From Kappaphycus alvarezii (Eukaryota > Rhodophyta > Florideophyceae > Gigartinales > Solieriaceae), in the NCBI GenBank assembly GCA_002205965.3, contig NADL03000683.1:372001-436000 (forward strand): 64,000 nucleotides of DNA, read 5' to 3'. Position numbers and translations under genes: made by a program. A model generated the notes under the pieces. That model saw only the letters and a list, made by a program, of their open reading frames with translations, was not told the origin of the DNA and did no database searches. Positions 49,162 through 59,868 of the stretch are shown here, piece after piece (the stretch's first letter is position 1; each line of letters opens with the position of its first letter).

Positions 49162-49390
49162 AACAGTACTGTACATCGTTGCCTGCTCTTGTGCAGTACT
49201 GTACAGTACAGTGCCATACTGTACAGTATGGTAGCCGTTTACTGTAAGGCACCGAGAAAAACAGGACTTGATTCAGTACCGTACTGTACTGTACATGTAC
49301 GTATCATTTGTAAGCAGACAACAAGGGCTGCTATTTAATATTATGGTCTTTACGGTACGTACAGGACAATACTGTACAGTATTTTTGAAG
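49162..49390. repeat. Cluster of GTAC motifs upstream of the METTL5-type gene
   Basis: Runs at 49,162-49,175, 49,192-49,231, 49,275-49,301 and about 49,354-49,382. The 49,192-49,231 block contains two palindromic units in a row (GTACTGTACAGTACAG and TACTGTACAGTA). Confidence 0.85.
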
Positions 49391-49399
49391 ATGGGCGCG

Positions 49400-50420
49400 A
49401 GAGATGGCCACTACCGTACAAGCTAAAGGGCCCGACAAAACAATTACAACGCATCTTGCTCGCACAAGCCACTCCTGTCACACGTGAGTACTCGTGACCA
49501 GCAATCAGCAGCTATAGGCAAAGGATCCAACTTCCAGGTTCTTGTCCGCAGCAAATTGGTGACAGCTTTGGATTGTTTGCTAATCGACCCAGTTGTCTGT
49601 TTGGAAAGATACATACTGTACAATACAGAACTGCTTACTCTGACGATATTTTTGGTTACAGCATTGATTAAACTGACCTGCCACTGAGGAACTTGCTGCT
49701 GCTCTAGACGATAAACTGGTGCAACCAAGTGCATCCTGTGGCGGACCGCGGCGGCAGATATTCACAAAGAAGCAGCGGGCGCTACTGGGTATAAATTCAC
49801 CAACGAGGCAAGTGGTGTCATTTGAAACGCCGCTCAGGCAGTCAAAGAGCAATAGCCCAGAAGGTAAAATTGCGGGAGCCCATTGGACTGTTAGGGACCT
49901 TCAAGTTTTGGCGGGTCAATTTGCAGTCGTGGTCGCGAATCTTGTCACCATGACCGATCTCAGCGGCACCACCGACGTGTTCTCGTCGCCTTTGAACGTG
50001 TGCTGGATTTGAATGGGTAGATGATGCTGTTATCACACGCGAAGGGACGGGTAAAGGATGACGAGGATGTGGTTGGGGTCCGCGGGAGAATCTCGTCGGG
50101 TGCTTGCTCGGTGCCTGTGACAAGGGGGGGCTCGAACTGGCTTTTACTTCCGGCAGTGCGTTTCACATGGATCGTGGGCGCGTTACGAGCTGAGTTGTGA
50201 CAGTGGAGTCGGCCAAAACCAGGCGGGTGGAGGTCGGCAGCAAAGGTCCTGAAGGCGTCCATCTGTCTGCGGCAGCGGAAATTACATAGGTGGCGGACTC
50301 ACGGGGAGCACTCGGAGGCCTACGTGGTGGTTTAGTCGGTGGCGGGAATAACTATTGTGCATAATACGATACAGTAAGATCTCGGTATGCCTATGCTCTA
50401 CAATGGAGGACATTTTATGC
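49400..50420. other. GC-richer stretch, no gene assigned
   Basis: Overlapping open frames on both strands (for example 49,719-50,012 plus, 49,960-50,262 minus with ATG) are sustained by composition. None has a domain I recognise. AAGTTTTGGCGGGTCAAT (49,903-49,920) recurs as its reverse complement near 51,175-51,192, so some of this may be old repeat DNA. Confidence 0.35.
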
Positions 50421-50423
50421 TGT

Positions 50424-50768
50424 TTAAGAGAATATGCTGAATTGAAGTCTTTTGATAATGCCTAGCAGGACCTGGTTACATCCTAAAACGGTCCAAAATG
50501 ATGTCTGCTTCATAGAGCAGGTCTCGTGAGGCCTGAGGTGACGCTGAAAACCCTTGGTCCTTTTCCACTTTTCATCAGTACGAAACCAACGCCGTTCCAA
50601 GGTAGCAAAATCCACAGCCAACGGTTTTAGTTGCCCTTCTATGTCCACCACATCCTCCCCATGGCCATCGCACTGCCTTTCTTCGTTCTTTTGAAAGCGA
50701 AGCTCGGGTGCTCTGCAGACACCAGAATCTCGTAACGACTGCAGGTTGACCTCTTCGACATCACCGCC
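50424..50768 (-). other. Unrecognised open frame
   Basis: 115 open codons without an early ATG. It is charged and hydrophilic (VDIEGQLKPLAVDFATLERR, WFRTDEKWKRTKGF). No family recognised. It could be a gene fragment or chance. Confidence 0.2.
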
Positions 50769-50896
50769 CTACTGCACTACGAGTTCAAGAGCTTATCCAG
50801 CAATGCACGATAAATGTGACTCAATGCACTTGCTTATTTCTGCGAGCACTGTTGAAAAACGCTTCAGGATTCCTTTCCTTGTGTACGCTAATTTAC

Positions 50897-50919
50897 AGTT
50901 CAGTACAGTACTGTACACT
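50897..50919. repeat. AGTTCAGTACAGTACTGTACACT motif run
   Basis: Isolated GTAC-type run 150 bases before the pogo-like transposon. It is the last clear run in the window. Confidence 0.85.
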
Positions 50920-51250
50920 AGAGCCAGTATCTAATTTAATTGCCCAGAAATCAATTCCTTATTACTGACAGCGGGCAAAACTTAATAAACGCGTAAATGA
51001 CTGTGAAGCTTTTAATTGTACCTAAATTTCAAGGTCCCCTCAAGACGCAATACAGGGGGTCACGATAATGTGCTCGTTTGATTAGTGCTAGCTTCTATAT
51101 ATCGCCACCCAAGAACCGCTGGCATAGTTTTGGCGGAATTTTCGAAGCACCGAAACGAGATCCACTTGGTGCGCCATTGACCCGCCAAAACTTCCTCTGT
51201 AACTGTTACAAAGATATTGGTCCTCCCAGCAGATCTGTCCAATTCACATC

Positions 51251-53024
51251 ATGACGATAGTTGTAAGGCGTGAAACTCTCGCGATGGCTCCCAACGCGAC
51301 ATCCAAAGCCAAAATGCGAAAACGTACACGGCTGACTATCGCTGAGCAAATCGAAGCATCGAGGCTACTCTCCACCGGAGAAACAGCACCCTTCATCATG
51401 AAAAAGTTCTCCGTCTCCCTAAAAACAGTAGCCGCTCTGAAGAAAAGAACAACAACGCTTCTTAAACAATTGAAGTCCAATACGATACCACTGCATAAGA
51501 AATCCCTGCGCCCCCCATACCCGGTCATTGAGGAACTTCTGTTCCAGTTTGTTCATTTTGCTCGTTCAATGAAAATGCCGCTCATTAAGTCAGTCCTCCA
51601 CCATAAAGCCCTGATGATACGTAACCGCCTGTGCAATGAACTCAAAAACAAAGAGTGTTCGGAGTACCTCAGACTACAGCGCTTCTACGCTTCTATTGGG
51701 TGGGTACAAAAGTTCATTAATCGTCACAGTTTGCAATCAATATCCTTACATGGAGGAGCCGGGATTGCTTCCGTCATGCTTGTGGCAAAAGAAATGGCAG
51801 AGTTGAGGGAAAAATTGTCGTTGTATGACTTGGACTGCATCTACAACGTTGATGAAACCGGACTTTTTCACAAGCTCCTTCCTCGAAGGACCTTTATTGT
51901 TGAAGAAGAGGACCGTAAAACGGTAAGAGGGACCAAAGCGATAAAGAGCAAAGACTGAATAACAGCATACGTATGCACCAACGCCGATGGCACTCAGAAA
52001 TTACCTATGGCCGTTATCGGGAAGTGTAAGAACCCCCGCTGTTTTCGACTGGAATCCTCACCCGTTACGTACTTTATTCAGAAGAATGAGTGGTCTGATA
52101 CCCAAAAGTTTCGAACGTGGTTACAGTGTGTTCCTGCCATTCATAAGGAATACTACGTCCCGTCCTGTTGCCTTGATTATGGAAAACTGTGCCCCACATG
52201 TAACGGACCTGACGGACGTGCGGGAGCAGGTGACAACCAAGACATTACCGCCAAACTGCACCTCTATTCATCAGCCTATAGATCTGGGGGTAATTTCTGT
52301 TTGGAAAACCAAATACCTTCATCTGCTTTTAAGAAGAATAATGAAGGATATTGAAACACGTCAGGAGAGACGAGATAGTAACAATGCTCTGCGCGCAGGC
52401 ATGAGGGGTTTTAAGGAAGGTTTTGAGCCGCACATGTTAGATGTGATGCATATGGTAATGGAATATTGGGATTAAGTAACGTAAGGTGTAGTTGCAAGAT
52501 GCTGAGTGAAAGCAAATTGTTAACCGGCGCAGCATGTTGCACAGTTAAATGCAAATGAGGGTAAGGTGAGCGTTGAAAAGGAAAAAGAGGATTCAACGGA
52601 GGTTTTAAGATTGCTGCAGGCATTGAGTTTGTCACTGGATCGACGTGATCCATTGTACGAAGCAGTGCCAGAATCTGTTGACGTGAACGATGTGAAACAT
52701 TGGTTCAATATTAAAGAAGACGTGGAGGTCTCTACTGCAGTAGTGGAGGATGAACTTGTCTCAAGCGGCATAGAAAAGGATGTGAAAGCTATGGAGGAGT
52801 TGTTCCAGTCGGATGACGACTGTGAAGTTGTTTTATCATCACCGTTATCTTCAAAAAGTGCTTTAACGGTGCACTTTGATGTGCTACAGCGTGCGGCTTA
52901 TGACAGTAACATGAGAGAAGCTTCCTATCATCTACGGAAAGCAAAGAGGTGCTCCATTGAAAGGAAGAGAGAGGAGGCCAGGAAATTCACCCGCCAACTT
53001 CTGATCACGGAAGTGCTACAGTAG
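51251..53024 (+). pseudogene. Pogo/jerky-type DDE transposase relic
   Basis: N-terminus KRTRLTIAEQIEASRLLSTG and FSVSLKTVAAL form a Psq/CENP-B-like helix-turn-helix, followed by a second one ending WVQKFINRHSLQSIS. The DDE core gives IYNVDETGLFHKL (first Asp kept), ALIMENCAPH (second Asp is Glu; family LxxDNxxxH) and TSIHQPIDLGVI (third Asp kept). The frame is broken by a TGA at 51,956, a frameshift near 52,120-52,150 and TAA/TGA stops at 52,473, 52,482, 52,503 and 52,521. The TGA at 52,503 stands where the family has Trp (ARCW), consistent with G to A change. The C-terminal part, 52,524-53,024, is open and acidic. If the frame were whole the protein would be about 590 residues, near the family norm. 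Confidence 0.8.
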
Positions 53025-53113
53025 CTCGGACATCACCGCTGTTAATCCTACTTGAGATCGATCAAATGAATAAAGCGCACTTCGCAATAGTGCTATACCT
53101 GAAGATTTGTACC

Positions 53114-53139
53114 TGGGTGGCACTATATCGTGCCACCCA
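53114..53139. repeat. Perfect 10-bp stem hairpin at the transposon's right end
   Basis: TGGGTGGCAC, TATATC, GTGCCACCCA. It overlaps the proposed right terminal repeat. Confidence 0.8.
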
Positions 53140-53229
53140 TTGGATACATTTACGCATCATGCCGTACCCATTTCGAATTTCTGCCAGAATCAGACTTTTT
53201 TCAGTGAAAATAACTTTGATGCTGTTAAC

Positions 53230-53265
53230 AAGGTAAACTGTGAGCATATGCTCACAGTTTACCTT
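53230..53265. repeat. Perfect 36-bp palindrome
   Basis: AAGGTAAACTGTGAGCAT is followed directly by its exact reverse complement ATGCTCACAGTTTACCTT, with no spacer. It lies 90 bases outside the proposed right end of the pogo-like element, in otherwise plain DNA. Confidence 0.95.
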
Positions 53266-53269
53266 TTAT

Positions 53270-54450
53270 ACGCTTTTATCGGGATTCAACTGCAGATGTG
53301 TATATATTTGACAGCAGAAGAACGGTTCAATCAAACAAAGTGTTAAAATAAACCCACGAGCTCTGCCAGATAGAGAGTCGTTGCACACGACGAAGTGTGG
53401 GTAGGTTGAGTAGGAGTAGAAGGGGAATGGGTAAAGGGAAAATGACAAGGGGGAAAACTGAGGCACGGAGGGAGAAACAGAAAAGTGAAGGGGTGCTACT
53501 AAATTCTGAGTTCACTCTCAACCCACTCGACAAAAGGAAAGAATTCAATACTCAACTTACTACCTTCACCTAGAGGCGCAACTTTACTCACTGAAATAGA
53601 ATTTCCGCAAGTGCTACTCATCAATGGATCCTTTGAATCTATGATTCGTATGATGAAAGTAATATCAATTACTTTCATAATTACTACTTACTTGCACTTC
53701 CCGTATCTACGAGGTGTTTTCTGCCTTACAACTGCGGCATTAAAAGCAACCAGCACAATGATTTACCGGAGTGCATAGTGGCTCTGACCAATCAGAATTT
53801 CCACTGGCCTCTTCGCTTGTGAAAATTTCTTCCTCAGCCACAAACTCCTAAAATGACAACAGTGCATCTAAGTCCTCCTCATCCTCATCCTCAGATGGTT
53901 CCACTGCCTCTAACTCAACCATATTAGTGATGGAGGGCCCAAAGTCCAAATCAAGATCCTTATTTTCTTCATCAGATATTTATTCTACCTTGGCTATGTT
54001 TTTTCTCATTGTATTTGCTGCCATGAGTGTGACAACCATTCCTACCCTTGGTTTGACAATAACCCCGACGGCCGGAGAATAGGTGTGCGCAGTGGATTTG
54101 TACAGATGGAGGAGTGTCCAGGGGCGCGACATCCTTAGCGGGAGAACCGCTGAGTGGCTGAAGATGCGGCTGAAGAGATTTCCTTATTGGAGAAGCGGCG
54201 AGAAGATGGAAGAGGCTGCAGATTCTATGATTGCAGTAAGTGAAATGCTGCAAGACTGGGATGCATGTAAATGAGCACACTGGGAGACGCAATAGGCAAA
54301 TAAAAATTTGAAGAACTGATCTGCAAACGCTTCAGGTATTCCCGTATTGAATAGAAGAATCACAGCTCGGAACTGGTAAACCTCGCCAATGGTAAGGTAC
54401 ATCCCGCATCCGTGGTAGAAAGAGACAATTATGTGGATCAAGTTACAGGT
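53270..54450. other. No gene assigned; acidic minus-strand patch
   Basis: On the minus strand at about 53,840-54,000 an acidic run (DEENKDLDLDF, EPSEDEDEEDLDALL) resembles the acidic C-terminus of some pogo/jerky transposases. No catalytic core is adjacent, so I leave it unassigned. Confidence 0.25.
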
Positions 54451-54459
54451 GACCGCTTT

Positions 54460-54801
54460 TCAATTTGGGATGGCCGTATAACTAACGTAAAGAGGAGCGA
54501 ATACATCAATTTGAAACTTCTCATCCAATGGGACTAACGTAATACTGATTTGCAGGTAGTCGTGTCTTACCACCTCGGGCAACAAAAGATCGTTTATGTC
54601 TGGTGGGCCTTCATTCTCGCTTTCCGAAGGAAGTAAATAGTCATCTAGTTGCGCTTCAGGATAACCAGCAATGAAAAACTCGGATAATTCTCTTAATGGT
54701 GCCCCCATTGTGGGTCCATAGATGAGTCGTTGGATCCATTCCGAGATGTCACGCTCGTCTTGAAGTTCATCATTATCCCTGTCTGTTTCCATGATTGTCA
54801 T
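54460..54801 (-). CDS. Hypothetical acidic protein
   Basis: 113 codons from ATG 54,801, with a second Met at 54,792. The N-terminal third is very acidic (METDRDNDELQDERDISEWI), the middle has LPSESENEGPPDINDLLLPE and the end is hydrophobic (FQIDVFAPLYVSYTAIP). No family recognised. It lies just beyond the 3' side of the gypsy relic on the same strand, so it may belong to element or flanking DNA. Confidence 0.3.
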   Translation of the reverse strand: MTIMETDRDNDELQDERDISEWIQRLIYGPTMGAPLRELSEFFIAGYPEAQLDDYLLPSESENEGPPDINDLLLPEVVRHDYLQISITLVPLDEKFQIDVFAPLYVSYTAIPN

Positions 54802-55369
54802 ACAAGAGCTAGGTGCCTAGCAGCATCTCCTGTCAACCTCTGCTTTCCTGTTTATAGTAATACTGTCCCCAGTTTCGGATTTTACCTGAACAAATAAAAT
54901 GGATTCATCGTTTTTGAGCCTTTCCTGGCACCAGATCTTACCCGCCGCGAATCAGAACTTACTTATTTATAGGGCATCAACCGTATTGCATGGAAAGGCC
55001 TTCTTGTTTTATTGCCACTCTCGGATCTCATCTCATAACGTGGATGCTTTGTTTTTGTAATAGTGAACCGCCCAGAATGTTTCGACTTGAAAGCCGGCCA
55101 TTTAAAATTGGGGTTTAGGGACTCACCGCGCGCAACCAAAACTTTTTCTCCACTTTAAACTCTCTGATCTTGATTTGTCCATGTCATTTCTATGCTTGCT
55201 CTTCTCGGTACGAATGGCGCGGAAAATCTCCGGGCCTAGCAGCTCAGTCACTCGAACTTGAACAGATGAGTCCGGTACGAACGCGTCATTATTGTCACTG
55301 GTCATGCGCGGGGTTTTCCACATATTAGCTCAAAAGGGTAATATCCACTTGGTCCTTTTTTTCTTCAAT

Positions 55370-56395
55370 ATCCATACAAAACCTGCTTCATAACTAGGTC
55401 CCAGCCTTGTCCAGATAATTCAATGGTCTTATCTATGGCCTTCTTAATAGTTCCAACCATTCTTTCTGCTCTCCCGTTTGACATCGGGACATATGCTAAG
55501 ACATGGTTCCATGAAATGCCATGTTTCGCCACGAAAGATTCCATTGCTGTAGATGTAAAGCATGATGAATTATCGGAAATAAGTTTCTTCGGGGGTTCGA
55601 GCCGCTGCAATATCTCTGATTGAATGAAGTCTTGGACTATCTCGGATGACGCATGTGTTTTAGGGACAGCTAAAGGTCATCATGCTAAATGTTCCACTGC
55701 AATTAATACATACTTTCTCACACTTTTTGTCGACTTGAAAGGGTCGCCAATATCCATCGAGAATGTCTCAAAAAGTGATGAGATTGGGAAACAGAGTATG
55801 GTCTTGTACTTGGGTAACGGAGAGTGTAGTTGGCACCCTTTGCAGCTCTCCACGTATTCGTGAATCTTCTTTTGGCATATAATGGATAGATATTGGTGGC
55901 TATTAGGCCACCACTATCTTTACAGGATAAAAAAAATTATCGTGTCTGAGTTCCAGTGTCCTATTTCATCGTTAAACACGCTCATAATAGTGGACGCGAA
56001 ACAACCGACGGTACGGTCTTCAAGCTGCTAATAGTTTGGCGAAATAGTTTTCCACCCCATAGAACAAAATTCTCAGCATTTATTCTTACGAAATTCTGAG
56101 TCCCTTCTTCAACATGATTGATTTGGAGAGTATTGAGGAATTTTACTAGCTCAGTAAGTTTTTCTTCATAGATCAAGTCTTTCTCCCGAATTGTTTTCCA
56201 TGATTTTTCAGAGCTCTGCTCAGAAATTTTCTGCCTTGAAAAGTCATCCGCGAGCCCATTGGTTGATACAGGCTTGTACTCGATATTGAGCTTGTACTCT
56301 GCGAAAAGGTCCATCCACCTTGCTAAGTGATGATGAACTTTTTTTTCTTGAACGCTGTCCTCAGCGCTTGATGGTCTGTAAAAAAAGTAAAACAT
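55370..56395 (-). pseudogene. Gypsy RNase H end and integrase
   Basis: LARWMDLFAEYKLNIEYKPV then GLADDFSRQ closes RNase H. The integrase zinc-binding end shows ESCKGCQLHSP near 55,830. The core has MDIGDPFKSTKSVRKYVLI (first Asp kept), then KLISDNSSCFTSTAMESF (second Asp) and LAYVPMSNGRAERMVGTIKK (Glu). All three D,D,E residues are visible, although stops lie between them. This is the best kept catalytic core of the element. Confidence 0.75.
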
Positions 56396-56415
56396 TTTTC
56401 GGATAGAAGATAGAC

Positions 56416-57112
56416 TCAGTATTTATTCAACGCGAATACAATTGCTAGGGCCTTCTTCTCGATTACGGTGCATCTGGTCTCGCCTTGGTTCATCGTCCGA
56501 CTGGCGAACTGTATTGGATGAAGTTGCCCCTTTTCGTCACGTTGAGAAAGAACAGCTCCAACTTCGAAGTCAGGGGCGTTTTTTTCCACGAGGAACGGAT
56601 TTTTTGAAATCGGGGTATGCAAGAACTGGCGCTGAAGTAAGGTGCATTTTTAGAGCCTCAAATGAAGGTACCATTTCTTCGTTCCACGAGAAGACGCCCC
56701 TCGGTTTCGTAGCAGCATGTAACGAAGAAGCAAATTTTGCTAAGTCTTTGATAAAAAGACGCTGATAGGACGCAAATCCCAGAAAGCTTCGAACATCGGT
56801 TTTCGATTTGGGTCTCGTAGCTTTTTTCACACGCGATACATTTTCCGGGGCAACATGTATACCTTATTCGAAAACGATATGACCCAGTAAATGTACTTTA
56901 GTCTGCACGAAGAAAAATTTCTTAGGCTTAATTTTGAGTCCGGCTGACTTTATCCTGCTGATTACTTCCTCTGGTATATGCAGATGATCTTCCAGCGAAG
57001 ATAAAAAAAGGAAGGCGTCACAAAGATAGACTGTTGCACTATGTATATCTTCCAGAACTTTGTTCATCATGCGTTGAAATGTAACGAGGACGTTTGTAAG
57101 GCCAAAGAGCAT
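56416..57112 (-). pseudogene. Gypsy RT palm/thumb and RNase H start
   Basis: FGLTNVLVTFQRMMNKVLED leads to VYLCDAFLFLSSLEDHL, in which the YxDD active site reads YLCD, losing one Asp. KPKKFFFVQTKVHLLGHIV, TDVRSFLGFASYQRLFI and FSWNEE continue the thumb and connection. RNase H follows as APDFEVGAVLSQRDEKGQLH and PIQFASRTMN, CTVIEKKALAIVFALNKY; the first DAS acid is Asn. With two RT acids changed this copy cannot be active. Confidence 0.75.
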
Positions 57113-57159
57113 AACTTAAAATCTGAATGTTCCCTGCTTACACATAAAACACATACACA

Positions 57160-58190
57160 TTAAAGGGTCATCTGCTTGCAAGATTCCTCCATTGGAACTC
57201 GCCAATATCCCGAGTACAATTCCATTGTCGTAAAGTACTCTCTTCCCTGCAAATATTCTAAAATCTCTTCCATACTCGGAATAGGGAACCGATCTGATAT
57301 CATATTCTTGTTCAGCAGACAAAAAGCATCACAAAAGCGTGCTTTTCTATCCTTTTTCTTTGCAATCACGGCGGAGAACGACCATGGTGAAGACGTCGGA
57401 GCAATGATTCCACCTTCGAGCATAATATCGATGTTTTTCTTAATGAATTCATTCCGCTTTTGTGGCTGCCTCCTTGGACGGTGAAATATCTGCTCTGAAT
57501 TCGAGAATTGAAAAGAATGGGAAACTGGAACATCAGCAGGCCTAAGGTTCCAAATATCCCAAGCAATAATATCGTTTTCGAAAAGAAGATCAGTAATCTT
57601 CTCCGATGTTCTTATTTTGAGATGTTGAACCATTCTTTAAAGATCGTCCGTATTTCCTGATTTATACCTTTGATAGTTCTATTGTTCTCAACTTATTCAA
57701 AGCCTGTGCTTTTACCTTTTTCGCTGTTATCATAATCATTTCAGTGACATTTTCTCGGTGCTCAGGTTCTTCTTCTGCGATAGAGATTTGATTAAGCTGA
57801 TTTGTCCCTGAAGAATCAGTTTCTTCATTGATACGACCATTGGGGATGTTCTCTGTATGTGAGGATCTACCTTCTGAGTTCTCGGGCACTGCCTCAACTT
57901 CAAGCGCATCAGAATCTGACCCAGACGCAGAGATTTCGCCATTATTCGCTGCATCTGAGCTTAATGAGCTTTGTTCGGATTCCTCTCTCTAGTTGGCATC
58001 TTCATGCTCTTCTGAGAGTCAGTGATTGTCGTCATCATTCGAATGATGTCCATTCTGCGTGAAGGTCGTCACGCGAGTTGTACCATCAGACATTGTATCT
58101 GCTATTATTAATGCTGCTTCAGCATCGCAGTCGAAAGTCTGGACGAAAACTTGTGGAAACGATTTCCGGTCGAGAAATTCCACGAGGTCC
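57160..58190 (-). pseudogene. Gypsy protease-like segment, linker and RT fingers
   Basis: Near 58,105-58,190 the peptide FPQVFVQTFDCDAEAALI resembles a retropepsin core with D-C-D-A in place of D-T/S-G-A, which is weak support. An acidic linker follows (57,662-57,960). The RT begins in the segment 57,633-57,160: DVPVSHSFQF, HRPRRQP, IDIMLEGGIIAPTSSPWSFS, ARFCDAF, ISDRFPIPSMEEILEYLQGR and EYFTTMELYSGYWRVPM. The first catalytic Asp, in the family motif F-S-x-L-D-L-x-S-G-Y, is Glu here (TTMELYSGY). Confidence 0.7.
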
Positions 58191-58449
58191 CCAACACTTG
58201 ACTTAAAATCATCTGACTCATTACAGACGTGAAGTCTTCACTGTCAGTTTCTCCGAATTCTTGTCTGAACCTCCTATGGTCATAGTCCAGCGGGAGTCAC
58301 AATCTGCTCCCAATGAAACGAACGGATACCATGTCACTTCCTACGAAATCAGATTTTTGTGTGTCTTTGTGTCCGTTCGTCCGTAGCAAAACGCCTTCTG
58401 ACTGGTGCTCTTGTAAAAAAATAAGAAGCGCAACAATCAAGCGCGTTTT

Positions 58450-59190
58450 GTTATATATACGCCTATATGCCTTGCGCTGACACCAAGCATACAGGCATAC
58501 AGGCAGACAAGCGCCAGTGCCAGCGGTCGGCGTCATATAATCAGCGCCGGCCGTGCACCCTGCGCTATATCCCCACCCCACCTAGCCTGCTCCCGACCCC
58601 GCTGCTCCCACCTGTCACTTCTTGTGGCTTGTTCATTTTTGGCCTTCTGTGGACTGTTTTTTTCCGCCCCGGTCTTCCGGTCCCGCCCGCGCTTGGCCTC
58701 TTGCGGCTTGCTTCGTTGCGATCTACGCGTGTGCTTTGTGCTGCTCGCTGTTTTTTTGCGCCCTGACCGTGTGTGTTGCGCCCTGCCCGTTTGTGTTGTG
58801 CCCAGCTCGTTTGTGTGGTAGTTTGTGTTTTGCCCAGTCTGTGTGCTGCCTGCTGTGTGTCCGGGAACGTTCTGTGTGATTCCCGCTGTTTGTCTTCTTC
58901 GCTGTGTCTGTTCTGCTCCGCTGTGTCTGTTCCGCTGTGTGTCCGGCCCTGTGCTGTGTGCTGCCCGCTGTGTCCGTATGTCGGTGCGTGGCTGCTGCTA
59001 CTAATGCTGTTGTTGCTTTTGATGTTGTTGTTGTGGTTGTTGATTGCTGCTTCTGTTGTTGTCTTTTATGGAAGCGCGCTGGAAATAGAAATGGAAAAGG
59101 AAGGTAAGTGAGTAGCACGTGACTCCCGTTCCGGCCGACTTTTGCCGCCCGCAGCGGGAATGTAGTTGAAAGCTTACTGACCCGGCTTTT
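58450..59190. other. GC-rich and then GT-rich low-complexity tract
   Basis: From 58,620 the plus strand is dominated by CTGTGTGT, TTTGTGTT and GCTGTGTCTGTTC variants and then TTGTTGTTG, keeping several frames open by composition alone. I see no credible protein. It precedes the hAT insertion and belongs to the older host or element DNA. Confidence 0.5.
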
Positions 59191-59232
59191 TTTATTGCCT
59201 TAGTGGCTCAATTTATTGCCTTAGTGGCTCAA
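59191..59232. repeat. 21-bp direct tandem repeat
   Basis: TTTATTGCCTTAGTGGCTCAA at 59,191-59,211 and again, identical, at 59,212-59,232. Confidence 0.95.
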
Positions 59233-59350
59233 TTTAAAGAAGCTAAACAAGAATTCATTATCGTTGTCATGCCCTTTCCCACCCCTTGGTGCATCGATTT
59301 TACGCCTCTCTGGCAGCACCCTCCCGACCCTTTCGGCCCCGCAACCTGGG

Positions 59351-59358
59351 CTCCCGAC
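59351..59358. repeat. hAT target site duplication, left (CTCCCGAC)
   Basis: Eight bases identical to 63,298-63,305, immediately outside the two inverted ends. hAT elements make 8-bp duplications. Confidence 0.85.
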
Positions 59359-59404
59359 CAAAGTGGTGCGGGTATTAAGAAAAGCTGGCCTCAATACCCG
59401 CGAA

Positions 59405-59665
59405 CGTAGGTACATGGACCGGACATTGTTGATATATGTGGACCCCATGTCCGTCGGAAGTAGCCTCGGCTGATATGTTCCCTTGTCCGCATATCCGTTG
59501 GTATGATAAAATGACTAATGTACTCTTGTCCGGAACTAAATGTCTTAAAATTTCGTGCACAAGTCCGTTTTCTGGACCTATTCATGAACTGGATTTAGGT
59601 CCATGTACATACAACCGTATGTCAGTCGAGGAAAATAGGCTCACTAATGCACCCATGCCCGTCAA
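59405..59665. promoter_or_regulatory. Left subterminal repeats of the hAT element
   Basis: TGTCCG, TGCCCG and close variants (also as complement CGGACA) at about 59,415, 59,448, 59,484, 59,526, 59,563 and 59,656. hAT transposases are known to bind short subterminal repeats, and this motif is a candidate binding site. Confidence 0.5.
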
Positions 59666-59868
59666 ATATTTTACACTATATCCATAACATTGAACCTGTC
59701 CCCAGACGGGTATCAAAATTTAAAATGTTTCGTTCTGATTCTACTACATGGCTATTTTACAACGTTGGAGGACGAAAATTCTAGAAACCTGGCCTGATTT
59801 CGTCAGTAACGATCCGAAAAAGAGGCACCAGGACTCTACTGGCATGCACAACGACAACAGCCAACACA

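Larger units (their letters stand above)
51053..53141 (+). mobile_element. Pogo/jerky-type (Tc1-mariner superfamily) DNA transposon, decayed
   Basis: The broken transposase (51,251-53,024) is flanked by imperfect inverted ends: GGGGGTCACGATAATGTGC at 51,055-51,073 and, as reverse complement, GGGTGGCACGATATAGTGC at 53,120-53,138 (15 of 19 positions agree). The left end is preceded by TACA, compatible with a TA target site, but no TA flanks the right end exactly. With these ends the element is about 2.1 kb. End assignment is an inference. Confidence 0.5.
55100..58240 (-). mobile_element. Ty3/gypsy LTR retrotransposon relic
   Basis: Minus-strand order from high to low coordinates: protease-like, acidic linker, RT, RNase H, integrase. 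RT-RH-IN is the Ty3/gypsy order. Coding pieces are in several frames with stops. No gag before 58.24 kb and no LTR pair was recognised, so the copy is truncated or its ends have decayed. It stops close to the GC-rich DNA that hosts the hAT insertion. Confidence 0.75.

Noticed and set aside
53840-54000. Acidic minus-strand peptide as a second transposase C-terminus
   Set aside because: No adjacent catalytic core or helix-turn-helix; acidic runs alone are not specific.
55060-58560. LTR pair for the gypsy relic
   Set aside because: Comparing both flanks by eye gave no convincing direct repeat. Only a 13-base GAACCGCCCAGAA is shared, and that with 29.56 kb, which is too short to use.
58622-59111. 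Several open frames in GT-rich DNA, Cys/Leu/Val-rich peptides
   Set aside because: Sustained by low-complexity CTGTGTGT and TTGTTG sequence in three frames at once, with no domain.
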